The notes under the pieces: generated by a model
Seen by the model: the letters and a program-made list of their open reading frames with translations, nothing else
Database searches by the model: none
What the model was told of the DNA's origin: nothing
Made by a program: the position numbers and the translations under genes
DNA from: Psychrobacter sp. NG254
GTDB taxonomy: Bacteria > Pseudomonadota > Gammaproteobacteria > Pseudomonadales > Moraxellaceae
Direction of reading: 5' to 3'
Length of the DNA stretch: 64,000 nucleotides
NCBI RefSeq assembly: GCF_015277735.1
Contig: NZ_JADHDA010000003.1
Span: 62,001 to 126,000, forward strand
Shown here: one piece after another, positions 7,824-17,440 of the stretch
Layout of the letters: every line of letters starts with the position of its first letter
Position numbering within the stretch: the stretch's first letter is position 1

Positions 7824-8369
7824 ATGAATATTTATAAGCAAATAACGATACTGACACTGAGTATGTCTCTAATAGGGCTCAGCCATGCTGCCGATGATAT
7901 GGCGGGTGCCAAAAGTGGTGTGACTGTCACGGAGAACAGTGCGATTTCGGCGTGGACGCATAATTGGAGCACCACTGGAAAAGAGAAGAAAAAGGGCAAG
8001 GCAAACATGGTGTCCTCAAAGGTGAGCTTACCGTTGGAAGAGGATGCATCGCAAGTAGCTCTAACCGAGTTTGCTGAAAAAAACAACATGACTGAAAAAA
8101 GTTACGGTGATGTCTGTGGCACTTTTATGGAAGGTCAGATGGCGGAAACCAAATCGCAAGGGCATCGTTGGGGCAAGTCTGATTCGCATTGGACCACTAA
8201 GTCATTCAAGATCTTTAAAGCACGTGAATTTACGGGTGGAGAAGAAGAACTGGCGCAAAGCGCAGGTCATCTATTTGGTAAAACTATAAAAAAACATAAT
8301 TGTATTACTACTAAAGTAGGGATCAATGATGAAAACGTTGAGCTTGAGTCTATGAAACTAACAAAATAA
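7824..8369 (+). CDS. Exported protein of unknown function (181 aa)
   Basis: The frame is open from 7656, but a signal peptide (MNIYKQITILTLSMSLIGLSHA) starts at ATG 7824 with AAGGA 8 bases upstream, so this start is preferred. The longer frame would overlap the previous gene. The mature protein (~159 residues) has two cysteines (DVCGTFMEG and KHNCITTK) that could pair, and polar K/E-rich segments. It ends 40 bp before a strong terminator, closing the group of three small secreted-protein genes. I do not recognise a family. Confidence 0.62.
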   Translation: MNIYKQITILTLSMSLIGLSHAADDMAGAKSGVTVTENSAISAWTHNWSTTGKEKKKGKANMVSSKVSLPLEEDASQVALTEFAEKNNMTEKSYGDVCGTFMEGQMAETKSQGHRWGKSDSHWTTKSFKIFKAREFTGGEEELAQSAGHLFGKTIKKHNCITTKVGINDENVELESMKLTK

Positions 8370-8409
8370 TTGAGCAATGCTACATATGCTATCTACGAGT
8401 AGAACAAGG

Positions 8410-8438
8410 TGACAGTTAACATTTAGCTGTCATTTTTT
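8410..8438 (+). terminator. Rho-independent terminator
   Basis: Arms TGACAGTTA and TAGCTGTCA (one G-U pair) with a 5-base loop are followed by six T's. It lies 40 bp after the stop of the 181-residue exported protein gene. Confidence 0.8.
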
Positions 8439-8468
8439 ATGTACTAAGCCACATTTTGGAGAGTATTC

Positions 8469-9446
8469 ATGAAAACCTTTTGTTATCTACTGGTAAGTCT
8501 GCTTTTTTTGTATTCTGCTCAAGCCACTGCCCTAAATACCAATGAGAAAATGATCAATGAACTGTATCAAGATACTGAGCTTGATATTGATAATGTAGAT
8601 GACGTTTTTGCATACGTGCTATCACAGACTGGCGATACCCTCACTATTTACCCTTCAGAAGGCTATTATTACTTTAACTTTTACCATCAGGGCAATTTAA
8701 TAAAAGGCAATATGTTGGTAGGTCATAAGTTAAGACAGCAGGGCAGCTTATCTTTTATATATTTTTATGACATAGCCGGCAAAGAACGGGGGGAGTTTAA
8801 AACGCATCATAAGCTATATAAATCGTCAGATATATTTAGCTTGAAAAGTTATCGACCTAACTTATATCAATTAACTTTCAAAAATATCAAAAAAAATCTT
8901 GAGATTCATCAGATAGAGGCGGATGCTGATTTTGTAAAGACGCTTGAGAGTCAAGGTTTTGAAGTAAATCTACCCATGATGGATGATTCGGGGGTTACGT
9001 TTTATTTGGCATTTCATCCTACTACCAATAACTTCTATTATATTAATCCTTTATCCAGAGATGATGAATTTTATTATCCTTTTGGCGAGGTGCTTAAAGT
9101 GGGTGCTAGGACTCAATTTGTGTACTTGCCTATGGAAAAGTTTGCCATATTAGTAGGCGTTAATGCCAATAATGTTTATAAAAATAACTATTACGATGGT
9201 CCTTTTGATCAGCTCCCTGACGAGGCGTTAGCTAAAATAGACTATAAATCTTATTTATATCGAGTAAATCCGAGTTGGAAAAATGAAATATATGATGATG
9301 GTTATTTTATAAATGACCCCGATGCCCGTGTCGCACTGACCAATTATTTTGAATATCTATCGCTTGATGAACTCAAAAAAATTCAACCTTGTGCGTCTGA
9401 TAAAAATCCGCTGCAATGTTTAGAAGACAGTGGGATGCGTTTTTGA
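8469..9446 (+). CDS. Exported protein of unknown function (325 aa)
   Basis: Residues 1-20 form a signal peptide (MKTFCYLLVSLLFLYSAQATA). The mature protein is rich in Tyr, Phe, Asp and Asn, with repeated aromatic clusters (EGYYYFNFYHQGN, TNNFYYINP, RDDEFYYPFGE) that suggest a beta-rich periplasmic or surface protein. One cysteine pair occurs near the end (QPCASDKNPLQCLEDSG). A GGAG ribosome site precedes the ATG. It stands alone between a terminator and a 317-bp spacer. No known domain is recognised. Confidence 0.6.
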   Translation: MKTFCYLLVSLLFLYSAQATALNTNEKMINELYQDTELDIDNVDDVFAYVLSQTGDTLTIYPSEGYYYFNFYHQGNLIKGNMLVGHKLRQQGSLSFIYFYDIAGKERGEFKTHHKLYKSSDIFSLKSYRPNLYQLTFKNIKKNLEIHQIEADADFVKTLESQGFEVNLPMMDDSGVTFYLAFHPTTNNFYYINPLSRDDEFYYPFGEVLKVGARTQFVYLPMEKFAILVGVNANNVYKNNYYDGPFDQLPDEALAKIDYKSYLYRVNPSWKNEIYDDGYFINDPDARVALTNYFEYLSLDELKKIQPCASDKNPLQCLEDSGMRF

Positions 9447-9763
9447 TTTTGCACGATGCTGTCTCATATAAGAACACTGCTAGTTATCGCCATACATTGC
9501 ATAGCAATTGATGATAGGACATCAGGCGAAAATATAGTCTATAGGATTTCCATAGTAAAAAACGCAATAGGGCTTAACACTTCTTAAAGTTTATCTAAAG
9601 TAAAAATTGATATTATCGTTGTAATACAATGAATTTATTATTTGGTCACTATAATTTTTTGAGTGAATAATGATAAGTAGCCACGACGTTTAGACAGGTG
9701 CGCATAAGTACCTCTGTCTGACTATGACTAACTTTCAAATATCAATCCAAACGAGAGCATGTT
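9447..9763. other. Intergenic spacer upstream of the YHYH gene
   Basis: 317 AT-rich bases. A TATAAT-like hexamer near 9650 could be the -10 element of the next gene, but no convincing -35 is seen. Nothing else is recognisable. Confidence 0.4.
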
Positions 9764-11302
9764 ATGACCCTTACAAAAACAGTTAAAGCTTTCAGCTTGC
9801 TTGCTATTGTCACTGCCATACAAGTTTCATCACTGACCTCTGCCTACGCCCATGACCTTAGTGAACATACCATCGCTGCCAAAGTATGGCAGATCACAGG
9901 CCAGCCTAGTGTCGCTGCTGATTTTATTAAATTAGAAGACGATACTGTTTATTTAACCGACAGTCACCATCAGCTACTCTCTTTTAACTTGTCAGACTTT
10001 TCAGCCAATGATCAAACCTATATTCTGGAAAAAAACGCCCATATTCAAGCGATCAATCAGCTAGCAGTGATTGAAAATCTAGTAAGTAGTAATCAATTAA
10101 CGGCTATCCAAAATCCAAGCGATACTACTGTTATTGCCAATGATAATGGAACGGCACTAAACAAAGCTGATGCGGCAACGTCTGTTATGACGAGTAACAG
10201 TGACACACGCTCTGTTTTATTCTTCTACCTCTTGGGCGGCTTGGTCTTAGCGAGTGGTTTGATTTGCTTTTATGTTTTGAACATACGCCACAAAAAAAAC
10301 CGAACCTCAAAAGTAGCTTATTCAGTTTTTGGTGTATTGGGTTCAGCTGCTTTGCTTGTGGCTTGTAGCAGTACTGAGACGGCCCAAAATATCGGTGCAA
10401 AGACTAAAGAGGCGGTTGCTCATTTGCCAGTACCTGCCAATGATACTGACTTTATGACGTCAGTATTTGGCTCATTCGATAACGTCAGTACTCATCATGA
10501 TGATAAATATCTGTATGTTGAATCAAACGGTATTCCAAGTCACGAGATGATGACGGGTATCACCAGTTGGCAGCAGCAAGTACCTATCGATCATGATTAT
10601 ACTGATGATAACAGTTGGGTCATTCCCTTACAGCCTGAGCTTGCCGATGAGCCTTTAATGGCCAAAGACAATTTTATGAAAGGGGCCATCGCTATTGCAG
10701 CTAATGGCATTCCTATATTCAACCCATTAAACAATCGTGGTGAGGACGCCAAAGCATTCGGAGAGTTAGACAATTGGGGCGGGCATTCTGGACGCGCTGA
10801 TGATTACCACTATCATCTTGCACCAACCCACCTACAGTCACAAGTTGGTGAAGGTAAGCCCATTGCTTATGCGCTAGATGGCTTTCCTGTCTATGGTGAA
10901 ACTGATGATGAGCTGGATGAATATTTAGGCAAATTCAATGAAGACGGTAGCTATGAATACCATGCTACTTCAGAGTTTCCGTATTTAATTGCCGGTTTGC
11001 GCGGTAAGGTCACTGTGAATCCAGATACGACAGCGCCAGAAAATGAGATTGCACCGCAAGCGCATACGCACGGCGTTCGTCCAGCGCTAACGCCTTTGCG
11101 CGGAGCCGAGATCACAGATTACAAAATTATAAGCCCGACTCAATATAGTCTAACGTATACCCATGACGGTCAAGAGCATAAACTTAACTATGGTTGGGGT
11201 GCTACTGAAGCGACTAAAGATACTTATACTTTTGAGTTTATTGATCCAGAGGGTACGACCGTACAGACTTATAAACGCACTGATGATACACAGAAAAAAT
11301 AA
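9764..11302 (+). CDS. YHYH-domain protein with N-terminal SHD1-like and membrane segments
   Basis: A 512-residue envelope protein in three parts. First comes a signal peptide (residues 1-29, ending SAYAHD) and a region resembling the SHD1 fold (FIKLEDDTVYLTD...LLSFNLSDFSANDQTYI, about 54-87). Second is a membrane helix (150-173), a basic patch (RHKKNR), and a second hydrophobic stretch ending in a lipobox-like LLVAC at C201. Third is a YHYH domain (about 228-500) with IAIAANGIPIFNP, DDYHYHLAPTHLQ (YHYH at 348-351) and YALDGFPVYGE. YHYH proteins are usually single-domain exported lipoproteins, so this looks like a fusion of a membrane protein with a YHYH lipoprotein. It is followed 81 bp later by another lipoprotein gene. 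Function unknown. Confidence 0.75.
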   Translation: MTLTKTVKAFSLLAIVTAIQVSSLTSAYAHDLSEHTIAAKVWQITGQPSVAADFIKLEDDTVYLTDSHHQLLSFNLSDFSANDQTYILEKNAHIQAINQLAVIENLVSSNQLTAIQNPSDTTVIANDNGTALNKADAATSVMTSNSDTRSVLFFYLLGGLVLASGLICFYVLNIRHKKNRTSKVAYSVFGVLGSAALLVACSSTETAQNIGAKTKEAVAHLPVPANDTDFMTSVFGSFDNVSTHHDDKYLYVESNGIPSHEMMTGITSWQQQVPIDHDYTDDNSWVIPLQPELADEPLMAKDNFMKGAIAIAANGIPIFNPLNNRGEDAKAFGELDNWGGHSGRADDYHYHLAPTHLQSQVGEGKPIAYALDGFPVYGETDDELDEYLGKFNEDGSYEYHATSEFPYLIAGLRGKVTVNPDTTAPENEIAPQAHTHGVRPALTPLRGAEITDYKIISPTQYSLTYTHDGQEHKLNYGWGATEATKDTYTFEFIDPEGTTVQTYKRTDDTQKK

Positions 11303-11383
11303 TGTGCATCTAATGATAATAATCAGTTATAGAGACAAATAAGCTGAGTTTTAGACCATCTTATATAATGCTAAGGAATCTTA

Positions 11384-12445
11384 ATGAAACCTATTTTAAT
11401 ACCTGCTTTGCTAACCACGACACTATCTGCTGTATTGCTAGCGGCGTGTAGCCAAACTCAAATAGACTCAGCAGCTACCGATGCCAATGAGCAAACGACA
11501 GCATCAATAAGTAGTGCAGATGCCAGCAGCTATACTGGTACCGCTAGCTTAACCCAAGGTGTTGCCCAGACTGACGTGACAAACGCCTATGAATGTGACC
11601 GCGGTCGTCAAACCAACATCGGCAGTATCCAGTCAACTGACGGTAAAACATGGACAGTACCAGCAGCGACCAATTTGCTCAATACAGATTTCCCAGTGGC
11701 ATCTGACTTAAACAACCCTTGTACGGGCAACGACTATCGCACCGCCAGTGAAGCGTTAGCTCAACTCGATGGCTCAGACATCATTGAAATAGATGCAGAT
11801 GGCGGAGTGTATACCGCTTACGTCTTTGCAGATAATTATTTTGAGATGTACGTAAATGGCGTAGCCGTCGGACGTGACAATGTACCATTTACTCAGTTCA
11901 ATTCAAATATAGTGCGTTTCAAAGCAAAAGCACCGTTTACCGTTGCTATGCATTTGGTAGATTGGGAAGAAAACTTAGGTGTTGGTTCAGAGAGTAATAA
12001 TGGCTCAGAATTTCATGCAGGAGATGGTGGTCTAGTCGCTGTGATCAAAGATAAAGATAACAACATCATCGCCAAGACTGATGAAAACTGGAAAGCACAA
12101 ACCTTTTATACCGCACCGATTAGAGACTTATCCTGTGTTAGTGAGTCAGGTAGCGAGCGACTATCTAGTAATTGTGTTACCACAGCTAATGTACAAGACG
12201 GTTCGGCAGATTATGGCTTGCACTGGGAATTGCCTACCAACTGGCAACAAGCAGACTTTGATGACTCTAGTTGGCCGAACGCTACCACTTATAGTAACCA
12301 AACCATTGGGGTAGACAACAAATCAGCTTATACCAATTTCATAGATATTTTTGATAATGAAAAAGCAGATGCTGAATTCATTTGGTCAAACAATGTAGTA
12401 CTCGATAATGAAGTTATCGTACGCTACACAGTAAATGGATCATAA
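11384..12445 (+). CDS. Lipoprotein, beta-rich, possibly carbohydrate-binding-like
   Basis: A 353-residue precursor with a lipoprotein signal peptide (TTTLSAVLLAAC, lipid cysteine C22), followed by a Ser/Thr/Ala-rich linker to about residue 60. The body is beta-rich with motifs typical of jelly-roll domains (YTAYVFADNYFEMYVNGVAVGRDN, ending in NEVIVRYTVNGS) and a WQQADFDDSSWPNATTY motif. Such motifs resemble galactose-binding-like modules. Four cysteines (C72, C112, and two near 250-266) may form disulfides. It lies just after the YHYH gene on the same strand and may share its transcript; a terminator follows at 12527. Confidence 0.62.
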   Translation: MKPILIPALLTTTLSAVLLAACSQTQIDSAATDANEQTTASISSADASSYTGTASLTQGVAQTDVTNAYECDRGRQTNIGSIQSTDGKTWTVPAATNLLNTDFPVASDLNNPCTGNDYRTASEALAQLDGSDIIEIDADGGVYTAYVFADNYFEMYVNGVAVGRDNVPFTQFNSNIVRFKAKAPFTVAMHLVDWEENLGVGSESNNGSEFHAGDGGLVAVIKDKDNNIIAKTDENWKAQTFYTAPIRDLSCVSESGSERLSSNCVTTANVQDGSADYGLHWELPTNWQQADFDDSSWPNATTYSNQTIGVDNKSAYTNFIDIFDNEKADAEFIWSNNVVLDNEVIVRYTVNGS

Positions 12446-12526
12446 AATCTGGAAAAATATTGGTGTTTTTCCAAACGAGCTGACAACACACATATTTAGG
12501 TTGGCGGAAATTATTTTAGAAAAATG

Positions 12527-12556
12527 GAGCAAGCCAATTATATCGTTGGCTTGCTC
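12527..12556. terminator. Bidirectional terminator between convergent lipoprotein genes
   Basis: A perfect 11-bp stem (GAGCAAGCCAA/TTGGCTTGCTC) with an 8-base loop lies in the 309-bp spacer between two convergent genes. On the minus strand it is followed by a T-rich run. The rest of the spacer (12446-12754) shows nothing else. Confidence 0.7.
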
Positions 12557-12754
12557 TAGTCAATCCTCTATAAATTGGGTACGGTGTCAGTCTCGCTTAG
12601 CCTACTACTTGTAGTGCTTTCACTCGGCTTCCTTGTATCCAAATCATATTGAACCGACTATATATAACCTAAAAACAGGTCATACGTTAGAAAAAACCTC
12701 GCTATTTGTATGAGTATCCAATGCTTACTCTACATACAACGATATGTGCATAAA

Positions 12755-13459
12755 CTACTGACTGGTAAATACCACTGTCTTCGTACCATTAGCAGATGGC
12801 TGCCTTAGTGTGACCTTGCTCGCTAAGATATCGCCTTTAGCATTGATTTTGTAGCATTCGGATGAAGTGCCTATAGGATCAGAGCTCAGTAATAAGTTTT
12901 TTGAGTTTTCTATACAGAGCCATGCCGTATTATTGGTGTCTCGCGTAAGAGCCCAGTCTTGCTCATACGACCCTATTTTTTTACGCATACTGCTGTCAGC
13001 ATAGACGGTTTCAGTCATCAACTTATTTGAGTCACCAACGGTAGCCATTTTAGGAATGATGGTTGTCTGGTTTGATAGCGAGTATTTGCCCGTGCTATCT
13101 GTGAAACCATGAAACACTAATGGATTCAGGGTAAAGTAATTAATAGCAACTGACTGATCAGTAATTCGATTATTCACTTTATTGATAGTATTTACTTCGG
13201 CACCTTGCACCGCTTTATTATTGAATTGAAAGCTGCCTTTAGGCGTGATTTGAATGTCTGCTGAGGCACTTTGATTACCTACAATAGCAACCAATTTTTC
13301 ACTCCGTTGTTTGGTATAGATGTTGAGCATCGCAGTCTCAACGGGGTATTGAGTCATTATGTTGTTTGGGTTGGTATTAACCATTGTCCCACCACTTATG
13401 CCACTAGCACAAGCGCTCAATCCCAGTCCTGCTACTACTCCCAGTGCTAAATTTTTCAT
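12755..13459 (-). CDS. Lipoprotein of unknown function (234 aa)
   Basis: A lipoprotein signal peptide (MKNLALGVVAGLGLSAC, lipid cysteine C17) is followed by a beta-rich body without recognised domain. Two cysteines near the end (WLCIENSK and SECYKINAK) may pair. An AAGGATGG ribosome site lies upstream of the ATG. It is convergent with the preceding lipoprotein and separated by a terminator. No family is recognised; a cell-envelope location is the only safe statement. Confidence 0.6.
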   Translation of the reverse strand: MKNLALGVVAGLGLSACASGISGGTMVNTNPNNIMTQYPVETAMLNIYTKQRSEKLVAIVGNQSASADIQITPKGSFQFNNKAVQGAEVNTINKVNNRITDQSVAINYFTLNPLVFHGFTDSTGKYSLSNQTTIIPKMATVGDSNKLMTETVYADSSMRKKIGSYEQDWALTRDTNNTAWLCIENSKNLLLSSDPIGTSSECYKINAKGDILASKVTLRQPSANGTKTVVFTSQ

Positions 13460-13858
13460 AAGACCATCCTTTTATTTGTTTTAATCTATTTAGATTATCA
13501 TGGATTGAATTGAGGAGACGCACTAGTACTTACTATAATTGAATTTTCCGCTACTCGCGTCTGACATTCGTTAATAGCAGTTTTGTGATGGTTATAAATG
13601 CTATAGCGATTGCAGACTTCTATTAGACTGGTTGATGAGAAACGAGAGCTCAGGTATTGAAAGTACAGATTAGAGTAAGCAGCTGTATGCTAATGGTTGA
13701 ACGAAGCCTTTGAAACGTTGGCACAATCATAGAGTTTGCTTCATACAAATAGCGCCCATTGCAGGCGCTATTTTTATGTCACTTTTATGAGGCAAGATTA
13801 AGAGTGCTTAGTGCTAAAGCTAGTAATATGACAGCTAGCTTTTAGTACATAACTATGT
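13460..13858. other. Intergenic spacer between two lipoprotein genes
   Basis: About 400 bp with one clear hairpin (13748-13775). The rest shows no coding signal or motif I can support. Confidence 0.4.
13748..13775. terminator. Terminator-like hairpin
   Basis: Arms AATAGCGCC/GGCGCTATT with a 7-base loop are followed by TTT on the plus strand, and the mirror image is nearly as good on the minus strand. It lies ~85 bp beyond the stop of the minus-strand gene at 13859, whose transcript it probably ends. Confidence 0.65.
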
Positions 13859-14788
13859 CTAATAATTGGCTTTGATTTGTGTTTCTATGAAATCAGCCGC
13901 AACAGTATTGTACAGGTCACAATCGACAACATCGGCCGTAAAGTCTGTATCAGTATCTTCTTTAACGCCTTTTTGATAGAAATCAGAATCATAGACCAAA
14001 CCATTGTACTCAACAGCAGCTACAATATTGCCATACTCATCAGTATATCTAGCAGCTGACAGTTCGTTATTGAGACCAACTTTTTCTTGAACGAGGTTTT
14101 TTACCACGTTGCCTTGTTTTTGTTCGGCGATCCATTCATTAATAGTGATTTTTTCCCTAGAAGCTTGCTGATAAAAATAATAATAGGACTGAGATGGTGT
14201 CTCCTGAAAAATATAACACTGAGAGCCAGTAGGGAAGGCAATACTGTCTGGGAAATAGTCATAGTCTAAGACAGTGCTAATGCCTGTGTCAGCATTATTG
14301 GCTAACTTCTTGATACCGCTAAGGTCTAAAGTTTCGATATCATAAACACTATCAATGGCTGCATTATCGGTCTGAATTCTTGATTCAAAGCTGTCACTAT
14401 CAGTAAATTTTAGCTTGTAGAATCGGTTGTCAAACTCATCACTCACTTTTATGAATACTTTATTGCCAACATAGTAGTTTGAGTTATTTCCCTCATCATC
14501 TCTGCTGTTTTGATAGGCAGTAGCCGAGCTGCCCACAACGGTAGAGATGGTTTCTGTAAAGCCACTATTACTAAATTTGTAGGCAAGCTTGCCCCATCCC
14601 TCTATATACTCATCATTTGACACATCTGTAAAAGCATCGAATACGGTGTAATTCAGCTCATTATTGATGATAGGGCCAGTATTGTCATTGTTGCCTACTA
14701 TATATTCACCGTCATCATCACCGCCGCATCCTGTGAGCAATAAAGCACTGGTCAATGCGATACTGGCATATAGCTTGTTTATTTTCAT
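13859..14788 (-). CDS. Lipoprotein of unknown function (309 aa)
   Basis: A lipoprotein signal peptide (MKINKLYASIALTSALLLTGC, lipid cysteine C21) is followed by an acidic glycine-rich linker (GGDDDGEYIVGNNDN). Asp at +2 after GG leaves sorting open. The body is rich in Asp, Tyr and Asn with no recognised domain. Two cysteines occur later (SQCYIFQE and DCDLYNTVA). It is a single gene on the minus strand, with spacers of 400 and 700 bp around it. Envelope-located; function not known. Confidence 0.6.
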   Translation of the reverse strand: MKINKLYASIALTSALLLTGCGGDDDGEYIVGNNDNTGPIINNELNYTVFDAFTDVSNDEYIEGWGKLAYKFSNSGFTETISTVVGSSATAYQNSRDDEGNNSNYYVGNKVFIKVSDEFDNRFYKLKFTDSDSFESRIQTDNAAIDSVYDIETLDLSGIKKLANNADTGISTVLDYDYFPDSIAFPTGSQCYIFQETPSQSYYYFYQQASREKITINEWIAEQKQGNVVKNLVQEKVGLNNELSAARYTDEYGNIVAAVEYNGLVYDSDFYQKGVKEDTDTDFTADVVDCDLYNTVAADFIETQIKANY

Positions 14789-15497
14789 ATTGTTACCTAT
14801 CGTTAGTTTCCCGTAAGAAAGTAATCATAGTAAAAGGTATGCTAAATTGCAAAACAAAGTTTCAGTTTTAACACTGTCGCTACAAAGATCGCTCGTCTCG
14901 CACTTTTGAAAGGTAAGGAAACTAAAAACAGTGAGAGGGGCAGTAGAGAATGACTGAGAATGGTGCGCTTTATTATGATCGAGATAAGATTAATGATGGG
15001 CTGGCTAAGATGTATTTGAACAAGTGATGCATGATATCTTTATCGTAATTATCATAGAACAGTAGTTAAAAAGGATCAGTTGTCTGCTAACTAAAATGAC
15101 CCACGTCAGGCGGGTCATTTTAGGTTAGGTTTTGAAAAGATGATCAACTCTGGCGTACCTGCATGCCCCATCTCAACTTGCAAGCCGTATTATGCTGAAA
15201 AAACTATAAAGCCAAACTTGGCAAACTAAGCATATTAACAGTAGTTCAAAACCGCCAACTTTCACGGTTGGCTCATCCGTAAGTTTTCGCATCTAAGCCC
15301 TCCCAATAGGACTATTATTAATGGCTTAAGCTAGAAATAGATCTGGGGAATCAGTCATACTTAGAGTTATTTTTATCAGTCATGAATACAAGTCTAAGTT
15401 ACATAAAGAAAACATTTGTTTAACATTATTTAAATTGGAATCCAGTGGAGAATAATATACATTCCGTATGAATTTTTAACGATGGGAGAATCAGTTC
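14789..15497. other. Intergenic region with a strong hairpin
   Basis: About 710 bp. It contains a 12-bp-stem hairpin (15091-15123), a weaker hairpin near 15253-15272 (GCCAAC/GTTGGC), and a 25-codon frame at 14950 without a good ribosome site that may be gene debris. The 100 bases before 15498 are AT-rich and may hold the promoter of the next gene. Confidence 0.45.
15091..15123. terminator. Strong hairpin in spacer
   Basis: A perfect 12-bp stem (CTAAAATGACCC/GGGTCATTTTAG) with a 9-base loop. It is followed by only moderately T-rich sequence, but A/T-rich stem bases make it act-able in both directions. No adjacent intact gene ends here, so it may mark the end of a lost gene. Confidence 0.55.
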
Positions 15498-15722
15498 ATG
15501 GTACGCTCTGGTGATAAATTGGTATGTACGGATGGGAATCCGTTTTTTAAAGCAGGATCGACATATACTGTTGGCAACATCGTAACGAGTAAACTCTTTG
15601 AAGTAAAAGTAGGCGCGAATGATGAGTTTTGGTATGCTACGGAAGATAGTGAGGGCATATCTGTTCGCTTTAATTCAAAAGAAACGGCAATTAATGATGC
15701 TTGGTTTAGTTTAGCAAAATAA
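15498..15722 (+). CDS. Small hypothetical protein (74 aa)
   Basis: A 74-residue protein (begins MVRSGDKLVCTDGNPFFKAG) with a GGGAG ribosome site 10 bases upstream. The sequence is beta-strand-like (STYTVGNIVTSKLFEVKVG, WYATEDSEGISVRFNSKETA) and lacks a signal peptide. It resembles small SH3-like or phage-type accessory proteins in size and style only. It is a single gene, with 370 bp free downstream. No family recognised. Confidence 0.5.
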   Translation: MVRSGDKLVCTDGNPFFKAGSTYTVGNIVTSKLFEVKVGANDEFWYATEDSEGISVRFNSKETAINDAWFSLAK

Positions 15723-16096
15723 ACTAAACCCGTTTTTTGGCAGATAGGCCCTCTGCAAGATTGATGTTCGCTTGTCTTAACGACAGATAAGATAATATTC
15801 AAACCGACTAATTTTTAAAATCTTGTTATTATATTAGCAGCGGGATTACGCTTAATATTGCATCAGAAGTAAGCATGACAACTATGACATTCACTCTATA
15901 AACCATTAATTGATTATCGTCGCATTCAATCAATTTACTTGAAATAATATGGTTTGCTTATCTGTGCGCCTGTACTGACATTTCAACTGGTTATAGTATC
16001 TATGATCAAAAACTATCCATCAGGTTGTGAGCGTAAATCTGTGAGCACATACTACTTGTTTTTGGTAGGTAAAGTATTTACGGTATTTCTGATTAT
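15723..16096. other. Intergenic spacer, nothing recognised
   Basis: About 370 AT-rich bases between a plus-strand and a minus-strand small gene. I see no coding frame, strong hairpin or known motif. Confidence 0.4.
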
Positions 16097-16360
16097 TTAT
16101 TGGTCTCTATGCCGACCACAAGCACAATAATCATTTTTTATTTCCTCTATCTTAATTGGTACAGCATATAACCATTGCATACCGCCATCACTATGAAAAT
16201 AGCCATTTTCAAATGCTACGATATAAGCGGTAAAGTCATTACCGTCATTATCCATCATTGCTTGTTCATCGCTCTCGTCATCGACAGCACACCATATGTT
16301 TTTATAACCACTTTTTAACATTGCACGCGCTAAATCACTACCTCTTAGCTCTTTATCCAT
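16097..16360 (-). CDS. GSDL-family small protein, copy 1
   Basis: An 87-residue cytosolic protein. It shares a pattern with two more genes in this window (36611-36868 and 37162-37398): an N-terminal GSDL..AML segment, a WCAV.D.SD..AM segment, a central DFTAYIV..ENG.F stretch, and a WLYAVPIKI end. It ends with Cys/His residues (CACGRH). A GGAGGTG ribosome site precedes the ATG. The family looks like one compact alpha/beta domain; no function is known to me. Three diverged copies, each standing alone and in the same orientation, suggest a dispersed lineage-specific family. Confidence 0.6.
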   Translation of the reverse strand: MDKELRGSDLARAMLKSGYKNIWCAVDDESDEQAMMDNDGNDFTAYIVAFENGYFHSDGGMQWLYAVPIKIEEIKNDYCACGRHRDQ

Positions 16361-16540
16361 AACACCTCCAAACCGATAGACAATAAGGCTATCTCTTTTA
16401 ACTTAGCAGAAAGAGGTTAGGTTTTATATTAATTTCGGATGAACGGAGGCCTAGCTTGTGCCTACCTTTGGTTAAAAAGTTGAATGTTCAACAGGCCTTG
16501 CTCACCGATACATCGCAGACCAAAATAATAGCTTACATAC

Positions 16541-16576
16541 AAAACCGCCCGGATTGTTATAAATTGGGGCGGTTTT
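16541..16576 (-). terminator. Terminator of the VOC gene
   Basis: Arms AAAACCGCCC/GGGCGGTTTT with a 16-base loop lie 44 bp beyond the stop of the minus-strand VOC gene. On the minus strand the stem ends in TTTT. Confidence 0.7.
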
Positions 16577-16619
16577 AGTTTATCTAACACTAGCTGAGCA
16601 GTAGCGTTAAATGCCTAAT

Positions 16620-17111
16620 TTATAGGCTATAAGTCAGCTCATAGCTATGACTATATATCTCAACGATATTGCCAAATGGATCTTCCATATAGATCATACG
16701 ATAAGGTTTTTCACCTGGGTAGTAATAACGGGGTTTTTCCATACGCTTTTTGCCGCCAGCTGCGATGATGCTCTCTACAAGCTCTTCAAGATTCGGATCT
16801 TGGACACAGAAGTGAAAAATACCTGTTTTCCAGTATTCAAAATTATCTTCAGGATCTTCCTGATTCTTAAATTGGAAAAGCTCTATACCCACTCGGTCCG
16901 CAGTGGATAGATGCGCTATGTGTAAATGACTCCATCCTTTACCAAATATTTCTGTACACATTTGACCTACAGGGCTATCGTCTTCGACGATTTTGGTAGG
17001 TGCTACGATAGTATACCAACCCATTACCTCAGTATAAAATTTGACGGCCTTGTCTATATCAGGCACTGACAGACCAACATGCGAAAAGCTTCTGGGATAA
17101 ACATTACTCAT
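16620..17111 (-). CDS. VOC/glyoxalase-bleomycin resistance family protein
   Basis: A 163-residue soluble metalloenzyme of the vicinal oxygen chelate superfamily. Two beta-alpha-beta-beta-beta halves are visible. Likely metal ligands are H12 in FSHVGLSVPDIDKA, a Glu in RVGIELFQF, a His in GIFHFCVQDPN, and a Glu in FGNIVEIYS. The PRYYYPGEKPYRMIYMEDPFGN stretch is typical of the C-terminal half of lactoylglutathione-lyase-like and dioxygenase-like members. The substrate cannot be told. It is a single gene with its own terminator. Confidence 0.8.
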   Translation of the reverse strand: MSNVYPRSFSHVGLSVPDIDKAVKFYTEVMGWYTIVAPTKIVEDDSPVGQMCTEIFGKGWSHLHIAHLSTADRVGIELFQFKNQEDPEDNFEYWKTGIFHFCVQDPNLEELVESIIAAGGKKRMEKPRYYYPGEKPYRMIYMEDPFGNIVEIYSHSYELTYSL

Positions 17112-17440
17112 TGCTTGTGCTCCTGTTTGGATATGACTCAGTGGGCAAACGTCCTTTTGCTATTTAAAAATAGCACTATGAGAAATGAAGCTGTGTTGTA
17201 CAAGCACATGGATAATGAAGTGAATTGTAAAATAGCTGTCTGTTAATAAAATATATTATTTTTCAATGAGATATGTTCGTTTAAAGGTACAGGTCCTAAG
17301 CATTATCTTTTTTATCGGTATCAAGTGGTTTAATGCAAGGACTTATTGAGGATTGAATAGCGATGTATGCACGCTACTTCTAGAAGTTACTGAAAAGACG
17401 ATCTATAAGAGAAACATAAAGGGATGTAGTCACCGCCGCC
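17112..17440. other. Intergenic spacer, nothing recognised
   Basis: About 330 bp between two minus-strand genes. It contains the upstream region of the VOC gene, and I see no further feature. Confidence 0.4.

Noticed and set aside
14950-15027. 25-codon frame (MTENGALYYDRDKINDGLAK...)
   Set aside because: It is protein-like but too short, the ribosome site is poor (GAGGGG about 11 bases away), and no family fits; at best it is debris.
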